Source: Oncomelania hupensis (taxonomy: Eukaryota > Mollusca > Gastropoda > Littorinimorpha > Pomatiopsidae). Taken from it: a stretch of 64,000 nt of DNA. Positions within the stretch are counted from its first letter, which is position 1. Each line of letters begins with the position of its first letter. Shown piece by piece: positions 32,740 through 43,784 of the stretch. Under the pieces are notes generated by a model that searched no databases, had not been told where the DNA came from, and worked only from the letters and a program-made list of their open reading frames with translations. The position numbers and the translations under genes are program-made. The stretch covers positions 8,368,187-8,432,186 of the forward strand of contig CM072526.1 of assembly GCA_036898135.1 (NCBI GenBank), given 5' to 3'.

Positions 32740-33420
32740 CGATCGGACGGTCGGTTTGTTGTTCACCATATCTCACGAACCACTGAATAGATGTTGAACT
32801 TTACAGAGCATTACCTAGGTTAGTGGTAAGATCCATGGTCCGTCGTATGTGCTATAGAGCATCAACTAGGTTAGTGGTATGTTCCATGGTCCGTCGTATG
32901 TGCTATAGAGCATTACCTAGGTTAGTGGTATGTTCCATGGTCCGTCGTATGTGCTATAGAGCATTACCTAGGTTAGTGGTATGTTCCGTGGTCCGTCGTA
33001 TGTGCTATAGAGCATTACCTAGGTTAGTGGTAGGCCTATGTTCCGTGGTCCGTCGTATGTGCTATAGAGCATTACCTAGGTTAGTGGTATGTTCCGTGGT
33101 CCGTCGTATGTGCTATAGAGCATTACCTAGGTTAGTGGTATGTTCCGTGGTCCGTCGTATGTGCTATAGAGCATTACCTAGGTTAGTGGTATGTTCCGTG
33201 GTCCGTCGTATGTGCTATAGAGCATTACCTAGGTTAGTGGTATGTTCCGTGGTCCGTCGTATGTGCTATAAAGCATTACCTAGGTTAGTGGTATGTTCCG
33301 TGGTCCGACGTATGTGCTATAGAGCATTACCTAGGTAAGTGGTATGTTCCGTGGTCCGTGGTATGTGCTATAAAGCATCACCTAGGTTAGTGGTATGTTC
33401 AATGGTCCGTCGTATGTGCT
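32740..33420. repeat. R2 fragment expanded into a 51-bp minisatellite
   Basis: Opens with R2-like cggacggtcggtttg and cgaaccactgaatagatg, then about 12 units containing catggtccgtcgtatgtgct, atagagcattacctagg and ttagtggtatgttc. The 17-codon period gives a 171-codon false frame on the plus strand. Confidence 0.95.
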
Positions 33421-33449
33421 CTACCTCTGTTCAAAACACGTTTTTAGTA

Positions 33450-33760
33450 CTTTGTCCAAACCGACTTGACCGATTTGGCCATTCCGATTTTGGCCAGCTC
33501 CAATGACCTTAACCTTGGATCAAGTTTGACCAAATTCGCATGGTAGCTTATATGTTTTTCATTAATATTTATCATGCATCGAACAAGTATAAGTTTAATA
33601 TAAATAACTTATGAAACTAGAATGGGCAAAGCCAAATTACTCACATGCTCCTTATGGAACTCGCAATATTTAACATGAAAATGAGTACCCACAACATAAC
33701 AAAAGTAAACGGTGGTATTAAAATACAAAGTAATACCGACTTTACATATACAACATTATT
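33450..33760 (+). repeat. Dispersed repeat R1, partial
   Basis: Blocks gctccaatgaccttaacctt, gaccaaattcgcatggtag, gctccttatggaact and ggtattaaaatacaaagtaa follow R1 order. Confidence 0.65.
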
Positions 33761-33807
33761 ATTGAGCAATAAACTGTCTTACATCTTTTTACATCTTTAC
33801 ATCTTTA

Positions 33808-33955
<148 letters not shown>

Positions 33956-33977
33956 GACTGTACAAACTGGTACGTAC

Positions 33978-34136
33978 CACAAATGTGACAATGCTTGGGA
34001 CACATGATCTGCGAAGCTATTGGATCACTGCACACCCTGGGTATATCAGCACACGTCACACCGTTACCTACCCGATCATAACAAGTCTCACCCTGGGGTG
34101 AGGGCTGAAGGTGTGGTTGGGTTGATCCACTGTTAG
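33978..34136 (-). CDS. ShKT gene exon 5: class A module
   Basis: 159 nt, acceptor ttccctctacag, donor G|GTACGT, phase 1-1. A 17-residue linker (Ser, Thr, Gln, Pro, His) ends in a Pro-Gln-Gly-Glu-Thr lead into CYDRVGNGVTC. The spacing is x9-x6-x9-x3-x2, ending CPKHCHIC. It pairs with class B exon 6 downstream. Confidence 0.9.
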
Positions 34137-34392
34137 CTGTAGAGGGAAAACTTCAAAAGGATTGGCCATTTTAAAATGCACCCAGTAGACATTTACCAAT
34201 AGGAGACATAGAGCACAATGTGTTTCGCAAGGAACTGACCCCAGCGGCCTTGACCTCTGAAAGAGAGCAAATACGCACGGAAGGCTGACATAGAACTATC
34301 ACAAGCAAGAAATACGTTGTCTCCTATACCTACGTAATGATTCTATGAAGCTTGCTCAAAAAATCTGTTAAGGGGTTCGTAAGAGGTCTAGA

Positions 34393-34512
34393 TGCAGTAT
34401 GCTGGTTAAACGATCATCTGTGGTGCCCCAACCACCTTTGAATTACGGGTTAGAATAGGATAGGATAGGATAGAATAGGATAGGATAGGATAGGATAGGA
34501 TAGGATAGGAAG
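34393..34512 (+). mobile_element. Extremely truncated LINE 3' end with GGATA tail
   Basis: About 50 bp matching the C-terminal end of the KRWEDNI LINE (gctggttaaacgatcatctg, tggtgccccaacc) followed by about 70 bp of (GGATA)n. Most of the copy is tail. Confidence 0.75.
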
Positions 34513-34559
34513 AGGTTTAGTCTGGGTACGCACGCATTCCCTCGCACGGACTGTAAAGA

Positions 34560-34790
34560 TCCTGACGCTCATGGCCTAGTGCAGGTTACACAAAGACTAG
34601 CACTAGGTCCCTTCACTTCCATCCCCGGTCGCCCAGGATTGTGCTCAGTTGTCTGGGCGTCAGACAGTGCGCCCAAAGGCTGCGAGTGGGCGCCTGGGGC
34701 GGCTTGAGTTAGATTTATCCACCAGCGCCTTGAGCAGCCCTTGAGCTGGAGAGGCGCTATATAAGAATTATTAGATACATACAAGAAATA
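34560..34790 (+). mobile_element. SINE-like element ending gcgctatataagaattatt
   Basis: A GC-rich body (ccccggtcgcccaggattg, gcctggggcggcttgag) ends in ggcgctatataagaattatt. The end at 37410-37465 (ccgctatataaaaatcag plus (ATT)n) has the same form, suggesting a common 3' end recognised by one LINE. Confidence 0.45.
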
Positions 34791-34821
34791 TGGCGACCGA
34801 CAAACCGACATATAGCTTGTT

Positions 34822-34950
34822 CCACAGGCGCTTGTATCTGGACACGCGAGCACCTGTGACGCGTCTTTCTGTGGTTATGTGTTATAGATCACCAGAGGGA
34901 GACACGTCACAGGCATAGGCGCTCGTGTGTCCAGATACAAGCGCCTGTGG
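34822..34950. mobile_element. 129-bp foldback element (MITE-like)
   Basis: The termini are inverted: ccacaggcgcttgtatctgg starts the left arm, and its reverse complement ends the right arm at 34950. Pairing extends about 45 bp with a few mismatches and a 6-bp indel around a loop of about 40 bp. The flanks carry cttgtt on both sides (34816-34821 and 34951-34956), consistent with a 6-bp target duplication. Confidence 0.7.
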
Positions 34951-35228
34951 CTTGTTCGGATTCCGACTATTTCTAAGATCAAAGCCCATATGATGCAACA
35001 GCAGGCGACGCATTTGCAATATCAACATCAAGCATCCGTTCGCTTTTTTTTCTTAGATTTCTTAGATTCCTAGACTTGGATATAAATATAAATGCGCAAT
35101 GCGATCTACCCAACTCCCTTAAAGTGAGAACATGCAACGACTGCTTATTTCCCGATACAAATACATTTCTCGATAAAAGGGGCAATAAAGTGTACAAAAA
35201 TCAACCCAAAAAAATCAAAATCACTTTG
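34951..35228. other. Unassigned intron sequence
   Basis: Nothing recognised between the foldback and the 47-bp array. Confidence 0.3.
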
Positions 35229-36172
35229 GAACTCTTAAGGAGATAAACCACCCTACCAAACTTGGTAAAGCATTTATACTCTTAAGGAGATACACCACTC
35301 TACCAAACTTGGTAAAGCATTTATACTCTTAAGGAGATACACCACTCTACCAAACTTGGTAAAACATTTATACTCTTAAGGAGATACACCACTCTACCAA
35401 ACTTGGTAAAACATTTATACTCTTAAGGAGATACACCACTCTACCAAACTTGGTAAAGCATTTATACTCTTAAGGAGATACACCACTCTACCAAACTTGG
35501 TAAAGCATTTATACACTTAAGGAGATACACCACTCTACCAAACTTGGTAAAGCATTTATACACTTAAGGAGATACACCACTCTACCAAACTTGGTAAAGC
35601 ATTTATACACTTAAGGAGATACACCACTCTACCAAACTTGGTAAAGCATTTATACACTTAAGGAGATACACCACTCTACCAAACTTGGTAAAGCATTTAT
35701 ACACTTAAGGAGATACACCACTCTACCAAACTTGGTAAAGCATTTATACACTTAAGGAGATACACCACTCTACCAAACTTGGTAAAGCATTTATACACTT
35801 AAGGAGATACACCACCCTACCAAACTTGGTAAAGCATTTATACACTTAAGGAGATACACCACCCTACCAAACTTGGTAAAGCATTTATACACTTAAGGAG
35901 ATACACCACCCTACCAAACTTGGTAAAGCATTTATACTCTTAAGGAGATACACCACTCTACCAAACTTGGTAAAGCATTTATACACTTAAGGAGATACAC
36001 CACTCTACCAAACTTGGTAAAGCATTTATACACTTAAGGAGATACACCACTCTACCAAACTTGGTAAAGCATTTATACTCTTAAGGAGATACACCAACCT
36101 ACCAAACTTGGTAAAGCATTTATACTCTTAAGGAGATACACCAACCTACCAAACTTGGTAAAGCATTTATAC
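35229..36172. repeat. 47-bp minisatellite abutting the exon 4 donor
   Basis: Twenty units of cttaaggagatacaccactc, taccaaacttggtaaagcat and ttatact/ttataca. The last unit runs into the intronic side of the exon 4 splice donor: on the gene strand the intron reads gtgagtataaatgctttacc, and each unit repeats gagtataaatgctttacc or gtgtataaatgctttacc. Confidence 0.97.
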
Positions 36173-36176
36173 TCAC

Positions 36177-36320
36177 AACACAGTTGACAGAATTTTTGGC
36201 AGGCAAGAGCTCCAGGGGGGAAGGCATGAGCTCCAAGGGGGCCACAGACTTCAGGGATCAGGTCACAGGTGTAGTCGTATATCATATTGTCCACACAAGG
36301 CGGCGCAGGTGTGGTGATGG
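36177..36320 (-). CDS. ShKT gene exon 4: class B module with enlarged loop
   Basis: 144 nt, acceptor aaatgtacag, donor T|GTGAGT, phase 1-1. A short Pro-rich linker precedes CVDNMIYDYTC. The spacing is x9-x6-x14-x3-x2; the Cys3-Cys4 loop is exactly seven residues longer than in the other class B exons. The extra 21 nt come from an internal near-repeat (ggagctcatgccttc / ggagctcttgcc), i.e. a tandem duplication. It keeps phase and all six cysteines. Confidence 0.87.
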
Positions 36321-36780
36321 CTGTACATTTAAAGTGTTCACGCTTACATTTAGCACAAAAAAGTATGTTCTTAAAGAGTTGTGACAACAAGCTGCCTATA
36401 ACCACGAACGATAAGACTAGTACTGGCTTTCATCACAACGCAGACGTCGATCTTTCAGACTGAGAAGACTCTAGGATGACAAAATTAATCAGTTGTGTAT
36501 TGGGATGTGGAATAATACGTCACACAAGCCTTTACTGACTATGGTCGTGACGTAGGGTGAGCACAAGTTTATTGGTCAGAGGTTCTTGTTTAAAAAGTGA
36601 CGTCATGTATATCTGGGTTTAAAAACTGGTTAAAACATCACTGAACAGTTTGGCGGGGGGGGGGGGGGGGGGGGGGAGGGTTTGTCAGTGATGTGACAGA
36701 CCTAGGGGAGACGTCCTCAGCGCTGGCACTGCAGTTCTACGATGTCTTCGTCACTTAGCTGATTCCACTCGGCTGCTGTA
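36321..36780. other. Intron sequence with a G homopolymer
   Basis: Includes a run of G at about 36654-36682 broken by a single A. Otherwise nothing recognised. Confidence 0.4.
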
Positions 36781-37250
36781 TTGTTCAGTCCTGCATGGAG
36801 GGATGCCGAAGTGGCGCGAGTTGTTCAGTTGTTCACAGCCTGCCTATGGACGATCGATGTTGTCACCGCTGTAGCCTTCATTCATTGTAGGGCGTTTTCT
36901 TCGTGGGTCGGCAGCGGAAGGATGGAGAAATTCTGTGCAGAGGTAGTGCTGGGACTTCACCATCTACTACTCTGTGAAAGAGTTTGAGGCATAGTTGCCC
37001 GTCTCGTTCTTCTCCGCATTGAAGCGTGGGTTGAACGAGCGAGATGTACGCCAAGCGTCTGCACTTGCATGGGCAATTCCGGAGGTTACGGCGGAGGAAT
37101 CCCAATGTTGATCCTGGTTTGCAACAAATGCTGGCGACTTGGGATAGCCTGCAGAGATCAGGACTCCAAAACATGGACTTTCTTGTACTTGCTGGTGGTG
37201 GCAAAATTCTATTTTCTGTCTTTTTTTGTCATTTGTGTACATAGTTGTAA
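36781..37250 (-). pseudogene. LINE RT C-terminal remnant
   Basis: The minus frame near 37100-37000 reads STLGFLRRNLRNCP...AYISLVQPTL, the region after the RT core in CR1/Jockey-type LINEs (normally FLRRNL..C...K..AY.SLVRP.LEY). Frames break shortly after. Fragment only. Confidence 0.6.
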
Positions 37251-37409
37251 ATAGTATATTTTTGTCTTTTTTGTAATTTATGTACATAGTTGTAAATAGT
37301 CCGTACCTTTACTGTCCCGTCTTTTGGTGTATTGTAGCAAAAGTGATGTTTCATCGAGTGCATGTATTTATATGTAATGACTATGTAAAGCGTGGTGAGT
37401 CTGGTCATA

Positions 37410-37465
37410 GGCTGGAGTACCCGCTATATAAAAATCAGTTATTATTATTATTATTATTATTATAT
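37410..37465 (+). mobile_element. 3' end of a SINE-like element, (ATT)n tail
   Basis: ccgctatataaaaatcagtt then attattatt. It interrupts the minus-strand LINE remnant just after its LEHI codons. Confidence 0.45.
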
Positions 37466-37900
37466 GCTCAAGCATCGTGCTGCCTACCGAGGTGAGTGAA
37501 ATTTGTCTGGAATTGTCTGCTCGGTTCCAATCACCATTCTTGAAAATAGCAGAGATATTCGAAGCGAGCCAGACTGATCGTAATTGGACCGTTTCGATGG
37601 ACTTCCTGAAGATGGTAGTCAATGCTGGTGTTAGCGCACGTCTTCTCTATCGTATTTATTATGCCGTCTGGTTCGCTGGCTTTGGTTGGGTTAAAGTTCT
37701 CGAGGAGCTTGCAGACCCCATTCACAGCCCTTGTAAGAGTCTCAAGTGTGTGAAGCAGTGGGTATTCCATTTCCGGTAATGAAGCATTGTCTTCTCTTGT
37801 GAAGATGAACTTGAACTGATCGAGAAGGATATGCGCCTTGGAAGACAGTCGCTGAGCAGACAAGAGTCTTTCTTTGGCGGAGCCACCCCAATGTTATCAT
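37466..37900 (-). pseudogene. LINE RT N-terminal remnant
   Basis: Minus frames read ...NFNPTKASEPDGI (usual KASGPDGI) and, after a shift, SNISAIFKNGDWNRADNSRQ then ISLTSV...LEHI, i.e. RT blocks 0-1 of a CR1/Jockey-type LINE. Broken by at least one frameshift; no catalytic block present. Confidence 0.6.
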
Positions 37901-38349
37901 GGAGACTGGACTTCTCATACCGCCAGAAGGTTTTGAAGTTATTTTCCTTTAGCCTTCTTCAATAGTGGTGTTGACGTACTTCCACTCTGAGCGCCTAATC
38001 TCTCGCCTGCAATCTTTTTGAAAGCACCTATAGTTTTCCCAACGACCGCACATTTGAACCCGTTTGAAGGGGCATTTCTGATGCCACCATGGACCTAGGT
38101 AGGGGTGTGTAAAACTCGTCACCGGAACTACGCACTGTCTTACCTCACAGAATGTTTACGAATTTACATGATTCGACTAGCTATCGCTAGAAAGACCTGG
38201 AACATTTGATCTATATTAAAAACAAGTCATTCCAGAAAATTCTCAAAGCTATTACAACAATGTCGTCAGACGAAAAGTATCAACATTATAAAAAGCTTTT
38301 TCTAGCAACGGTACATAATCAAATCAAAGGTAAATACACACTATTAATG
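37901..38349. other. Unassigned sequence
   Basis: No gene or repeat recognised. Confidence 0.3.
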
Positions 38350-38720
38350 CATGCTTAGCAACACAAAACGTTCGAACTTGAGATCACCTTGACTTCTGGC
38401 TCCAAATGGACACGCATGTGTAAAGCAAAAGGTGTATTATTCCAAATAAACAGTGAATGAAACAATCATTATTCAATATCAATAACTTCGGAGGGGGTGA
38501 GGAGGTGGGGAGGGGAAATAAAATGTTGTGAAAATTGTCACTTTTTCTAACACTAACAGTTATTGACTCTGTGACCTTGACTTTGAAATTTCTAATTCAC
38601 TGACCGTTTTCTTGAAAATACACCATCCTATATAGGTTCTGATAAATTAAGCCACTTGCAAGTTTTGTACAGGCAAACGGAAGGACAGAGGGACAATTTA
38701 GGACAATTTGGATGAAGTGA
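38350..38720 (+). repeat. Dispersed repeat R1, degenerate
   Basis: Shows gagatcaccttgacttctgg, gtgaccttgactttg, a ccacttgcaagttttgtaca block and gacagagggac in R1 order. Confidence 0.6.
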
Positions 38721-38869
38721 AGGGAGAGAACGAGGTAAGAGAGAAACTTTGAAACTTTTTTTATTAGGGATAAAGATTTTAGACTAATGATACAGTCTAA
38801 TCTTCCAATCTGTCCCTTAAGAAATTAACATAATAATAATTAACCTTTAACTTAAACTTGGAAATCACA

Positions 38870-38993
38870 TCACTCACACACACACACACACATGCACACA
38901 CATTCACACCAACATTTTCATCATTATCTTTAAACAATTTTAGGCAACCATCCTTTATCCCCATATCCTTCACCCTTATAATAATAATAATAA

Positions 38994-39024
<31 letters not shown>

Positions 39025-39122
39025 AAGAAGAAGAAGAAGAAGAAGAAGAAGAAGAAGAAGAAGAAGAAGAAGAAGAAGAAAGTAAATAAATAAATAAATA
39101 AATTAATAAATAAATAAATACA
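38870..39122. repeat. CA, GAA and AAAT microsatellites
   Basis: (CA)n at about 38876-38893, (GAA)n at 38994-39083, (AAAT)n at about 39085-39120. The last is the probable 3' tail of the LINE that follows on the minus strand. Confidence 0.9.
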
Positions 39123-39168
39123 TGAATGACTGTGTTGTCATAGATGTTATTATACATCACTTTTATAA

Positions 39169-41180
39169 TTAATTTTGCAGATGCCTACATATTTTACATT
39201 TGAAAGAAAACAGTGTGTCGCAATGTTTACACTCCAGAGGGAGAGAGTTCCATACACTAGCTCCATTAAACGATAGGCTATTTTTGTATAAATCAATGCG
39301 AGGGAGGGGTAGTTTATAATTATACAGTCTATGCCCATCAACTGGTTTAATAAAAAATGCATCAAGATATGCAGGTGTTTCTCCATGTGTGATTTTGAAC
39401 ATAAGGATAGCTGTATTAAATATAAATTGTTTTTGAAGTGGTAATATTCGGAGTTCTTGATATTTCTCAATAGTTGTAACATCTGTATTTATATTATAAG
39501 ATTTATAAAGTATCTTGATTGCTCTTTTATGAAGACTATTTAGATGTTTAATTTGAGCATCACTGGCATTACACCAAATAATCGATGCATAATTAAAACG
39601 AGACATACAGTGGGCATAGAAAAAAGATTTTAATGCATCAGCCGTAACAAAATGTCTAAGTTTATTTAGGAGGAAAAGGTTTTTAGAAATTTTTTTACAG
39701 ATATGGTTAACGTGTGACCGCCAGCGAAAATCATCATCGATGATTATGCCTAGCATTTTATGTTCATGAACTTGCTCAATACTGTACGACCCTAAGTTTA
39801 GATTAAGGGGAAAAGATCCATTTTGGCGTTTTTGTCGTGTAGTGAGAAGCATACTTTTGCTTTTATTAGGATTTAATTTCATTCTATTGATGCAACACCA
39901 GTTATCAATTTCATTTATGCTTATTTGAAGACTTTGCTCCACCTCCTGTAAATTTGTATTATGAGTATGGAGGGATGAATCATCAGCAAATAGTTCAAGA
40001 TTAACATTTTGTGTGAGAAAAAGGAGCATGTCATTGATAAAGATACAGAATAAAATAGGACCAAGGATCGATCCTTGAGGAACTCCACAAGTTACATCAC
40101 CAGAAGACGAAAAGGAACCATTAGTGTATACTGATTGGTGCCTGTTTGATAAATATGATTTAAAAAATAATACAGATGCAGAATTTTGGAAATAGAATTT
40201 TAACTTATTTATTAAGATGTTATGGTTAACTATGTCAAAGGCCTTTTTAAGGTCAATGAAAACTGCCCCTACAATGTCTTGCTTGTTTATAGCATCAAGC
40301 CAAGCATCACAAATATGGGCGAGTGCTGTTTGACAAGAGTGTTTAGGTCTAAAGCCTGACTGAAAAGGATGAAAAAGAGCGTTATTTTCTAAATATTTCA
40401 TAAGGTTAATGTGAATATGTCTTTCCAGGGGTTTAGATAGTACAGGCAAAATGGAAATTGGTCGAAAGTTGTCAAGAACTGAAGTATCACTTGTTTTAGG
40501 TAAAGGTATAACTTTAGCTTCTTTAAATATTGAAGGAAACTGACTTTGATCAATGCATAGATTATAGATGTATGTTAAAGGTTCAATGATATAAGGAAGA
40601 GACAATTTTATAATGAATGCATTTAGATTATAAATGTCCATAGACTTTTTATTTTTCATTTTTAATATTAGAGAAGGTACATCATATTCTGTTAACTGAG
40701 GTATAATAAATGAGGCAGATTCGTGAAGTTTGTTTCTACAAAACAGGTTGACCTTATCATCTATTGCATCTGTGTTTGTGCTTGCGGTATTAGATTTAAG
40801 AATAGAGTCAGTTAATGAAATAAAATATTTATTAAACTCATCATTAGAAAAATTAAATTGATTTGTTTTTCTTGTTCTAGATTTTTTGCAAAATGCGTTC
40901 ATTGCTTGCCAAATGCAAGTGATATTAGTGTTTTCAGTTGATAATAAAGTTTGAAAATATTTTTTCTTTGCATTTCTTACGAGGGTAAGGACTTTATTAC
41001 GTTGCTTTTTATACAGATCAAACTGTTTTTGTTTTTTATGTCTGTCGCGCAAGGACATGGCAGCTTTAATTTCAGTTGTCATCCAGGTGGGAACTGATGC
41101 ATGTTTTACTCTCTTCCTCTGGATTGGAGCATGTGCATCAACCACAGAAAGTAATAGTTTTAAAAATATTTCGGCTGTTT
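39169..41180 (-). pseudogene. CR1/L2-like LINE ORF2, reverse transcriptase part
   Basis: Open for 658 codons from 41145. RT blocks in order: NFRPISILPVLSKPLE, QSGFRPKHSCQTAL, VFIDLKKAFDIVNH, GVPQGSILGPILFCIFINDM, LFADDSSLHT (the catalytic box is FADD rather than YADD) and KMLGIIID; then a long C-terminal region ending SVWNSLP. No RNase H. It would reverse-transcribe its own RNA at a nicked target. The frame joins the endonuclease part only through a single frameshift near 41185. The tail is likely (TTTA)n. Clade by eye only. Confidence 0.85.
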
Positions 41181-41182
41181 CA

Positions 41183-41974
41183 TTAGGGTTTATATTCTCT
41201 TAAATTGTTGAAATTAATCAAACTTAAGTCCTGTAAGTATGCGGACTTATCAAAATTCTTAAAGTTTCTATACATAATGTAGGTATGTCCTTTAAACTGT
41301 GGTTTTGGAAGATGGCATGAACATTTGCAAAGAATGGCTTTATGATCGCTGACAGACACGTCAGACGTGAAAGCAGCAGAAATTATATTATTGTTGTTAC
41401 TGTATATATGATCAAGAAGAGTTGAATTTGTTTCTGTTACTCTTGTTGGTTCTTGAATAAACTGAGTTATACCAAGCAAGTTTGTTATTGTGTTCCAGTG
41501 TGACTGAGACTGTAAAAGATTTATGTTAAAGTCCCCTAATATAATAAAGTTTAAATTGCAAACATTGACTGTGTCCATCATTTGTAAGAAATTACTGAAC
41601 CAATCGCAATTGCTGGCAGGATTTCTGTACATGAATCCTATAAGAATAGGTCTATTTGTATGTGGCCTAACCTCCAGCCAGATGCATTCAATACATTTGA
41701 GTTCAAGATCATTTCTCCGTTTGACAAAGTTAATTAAATTATTATGAACGTAGACGCCAATTCCAGTGTGTCCGGGAAAATTAGCATCCTTTCTTATAAA
41801 ATTATAATGTGGTATCGATACTGATTCTGAACTATATTTCGAGTCACATAATTTAGTTTCCGTCACACCGAGTATATGTAGGCATCCGTGACGCTGCAAA
41901 AGAGAACAAATGTCATGAAGTTTGTTGTAGAGATGGTAAATGTTGACATGGCCACATAACATATTAGATTCCAT
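41183..41974 (-). pseudogene. CR1/L2-like LINE ORF2, APE endonuclease part
   Basis: A 263-codon frame starting ATG at 41974. AP-endonuclease-like motifs: VNIYHLYNKLHD, LGVTETKL (catalytic Glu), FIILGDFNINL (Asp/Asn), LLDHIYSN and VSDHKAILC (Asp/His). All key residues are present. A frameshift at the end (after NNLREYKP) separates it from the RT frame, so this copy is broken although each part is otherwise open. Confidence 0.85.
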
Positions 41975-42560
41975 TTAAAATAAAATAATTAAAAAAAAAT
42001 AATATAATAATCCTATTTCACCCTATGAGTACCAATCCTTTATTATTTTATAGTTTCTTCAAACAACCCTTGCTAGAGCTCACGATGGTAATCCGTATAG
42101 TTTACACAAACCTCGTTAGAGCTCAGAAGTTATTAATATCTCACTATTGCTGAATATGTCAAAGCAAACAAGTACTTGAAATAGAAAATAAGAAATGTAT
42201 TTAAGAAAATTCAAAGAAATTAATAAACAACTAATTCAAAAATAAAATATCGACAGTATCCCAAAGAATTCAAAATGTGTATTATAATTTATAGGAATGA
42301 ATGAATGTCACAAAGTGTATTTTGCATTTGGAATAATGTTATACACTGTAAATCACTAAATTCAAACTCCACTTGAGCTCAGAAAAACAGTGGAATAGAT
42401 ATAGGTATTTGTCACCAAGAAGTGTACAAGCAATTTGATAATAATGTTGAGCGCACTGCAATATTCCAAGTAGTACAATAAAGCTGATAGCAGAGTAGCA
42501 CTGAAACTAAATAACACAGAAACTATTCTAATAAAACGTTGCTCTCTGGCATCACTGGGA
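41975..42560 (-). other. LINE inter-ORF region, unassigned
   Basis: AT-rich 586 bp between the LINE ORF1 remnant and ORF2. A minus frame of 89 codons (42362-42631) has no recognisable motif and mostly shadows the ORF1 end. Confidence 0.35.
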
Positions 42561-43136
42561 TTAAATAGCTGCCTTGCTTCCAACATGAAAGCGAGACAAG
42601 AAACTGAACAGAACTTTTCTTTCCTGGTCATTTAAAGGGGTAGACTGACTTTGGCGAGTAAGGTCCAAAGGTTTGTCTGACTGTGGACGCTGCTGATGAC
42701 TGATGAACGAGGGCTGTTGCTGAAGACCAAGGCGATTAGCGTGTGCTGGCCTTGGGCTCTTTTCATGAGTCTGCAGCTTTAGAGCTGGGTCACGTAAGTT
42801 GTGATCGCGTTGATATGACCCCTTGACGATTGAAGAATACAGGGGACGACTTGTTTCCGTTTGTATGGGATCTCGACTTCGTCCACGAGCAGATGGAGAC
42901 TGAACGATGGTTGTAGAATTATTGGATCCACGATACTGTGTTTTTTTTTAAAGTACATCTGCTCATGAGGACGATTGGAAATCTGAATCTTGGATGGCAT
43001 AACATCGGCGGTTTTGGAGTAGGACCTTTTGATATTGATAGCCAGGCCACTGGTACCTCGAGTGTTGGGGTGAATCTGGTCCCTGAACCACCCTGTCTTC
43101 ACTTTGCCAAAGGAGGTATAGAATTTTGTTACAAAG

Positions 43137-43140
<4 letters not shown>
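42561..43140 (-). pseudogene. LINE ORF1 remnant with SGNH-esterase end
   Basis: On the minus strand the frame shows GWFRDQIHPNTRGTSGLAIN followed by IKR; the D-x-x-H-P-N-x-x-G-T block is the last catalytic block of SGNH hydrolases, known in ORF1 of CR1/L2-type LINEs. After a frameshift near 42820 a Gln-rich segment continues to TAA at 42561-42563. The upstream part is lost or too damaged to read. It probably belongs to the LINE at 39169-41974. Confidence 0.5.
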
Positions 43141-43373
<233 letters not shown>

Positions 43374-43411
43374 ACAGACATCACACTGCGCTATACAGAG
43401 CCATCACTTAC

Positions 43412-43570
43412 GGCAAATGTGGCAATGCTTGGGACACATGATCTGTGAAGCTATTGCATCGCTACACACCAAGGGTAGATCTGCACACTTGACACCGTGG
43501 CCCACCCGGTCATAGCAAGTCTCACCCAGCGGTGCGGTCTGAAGGGCTGGATCTGTTGCTCCATTGTCAG
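43412..43570 (-). CDS. ShKT gene exon 3: class A module
   Basis: 159 nt, acceptor cgtttctacag, donor C|GTAAGTG, phase 1-1. A 17-residue linker (Asn, Gly, Ala, Thr, Asp, Pro, Gln) precedes [11 protein letters not shown]. The spacing is x9-x6-x9-x3-x2, ending CPKHCHIC. Its linker ends Ala-Pro-Leu-Gly-Glu, like exon 9, while its core is closest to exon 5, so class A exons mix features as expected after exchange between copies. Confidence 0.9.
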
Positions 43571-43784
43571 CTGTAGAAACGATGTGGAAAGATGTTCTTT
43601 TATTTAATGTCTTTTGTTTGGAAGGTTTACTGAGAACGGCATTGACTGATAACGCTGGTCACATGACACATTACGCGGAGAATGTTTGATGAATGGCGAC
43701 CCTCTTACAAAGTTTCTCCTTGCATGGCAGTCTGAACAACTATCGTCTGCTACAAAGTAGTGACGGTAGTGCATAATATCACAA

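Noticed and set aside
32823..33338. 171-codon plus-strand frame with a 17-residue cycle
   Set aside because: Encoded entirely by the 51-bp minisatellite, which is an expanded part of dispersed repeat R2.
42362..42631. 89-codon hydrophobic minus frame as a small membrane protein
   Set aside because: It overlaps the damaged end of the LINE ORF1 in another frame and has no independent support.
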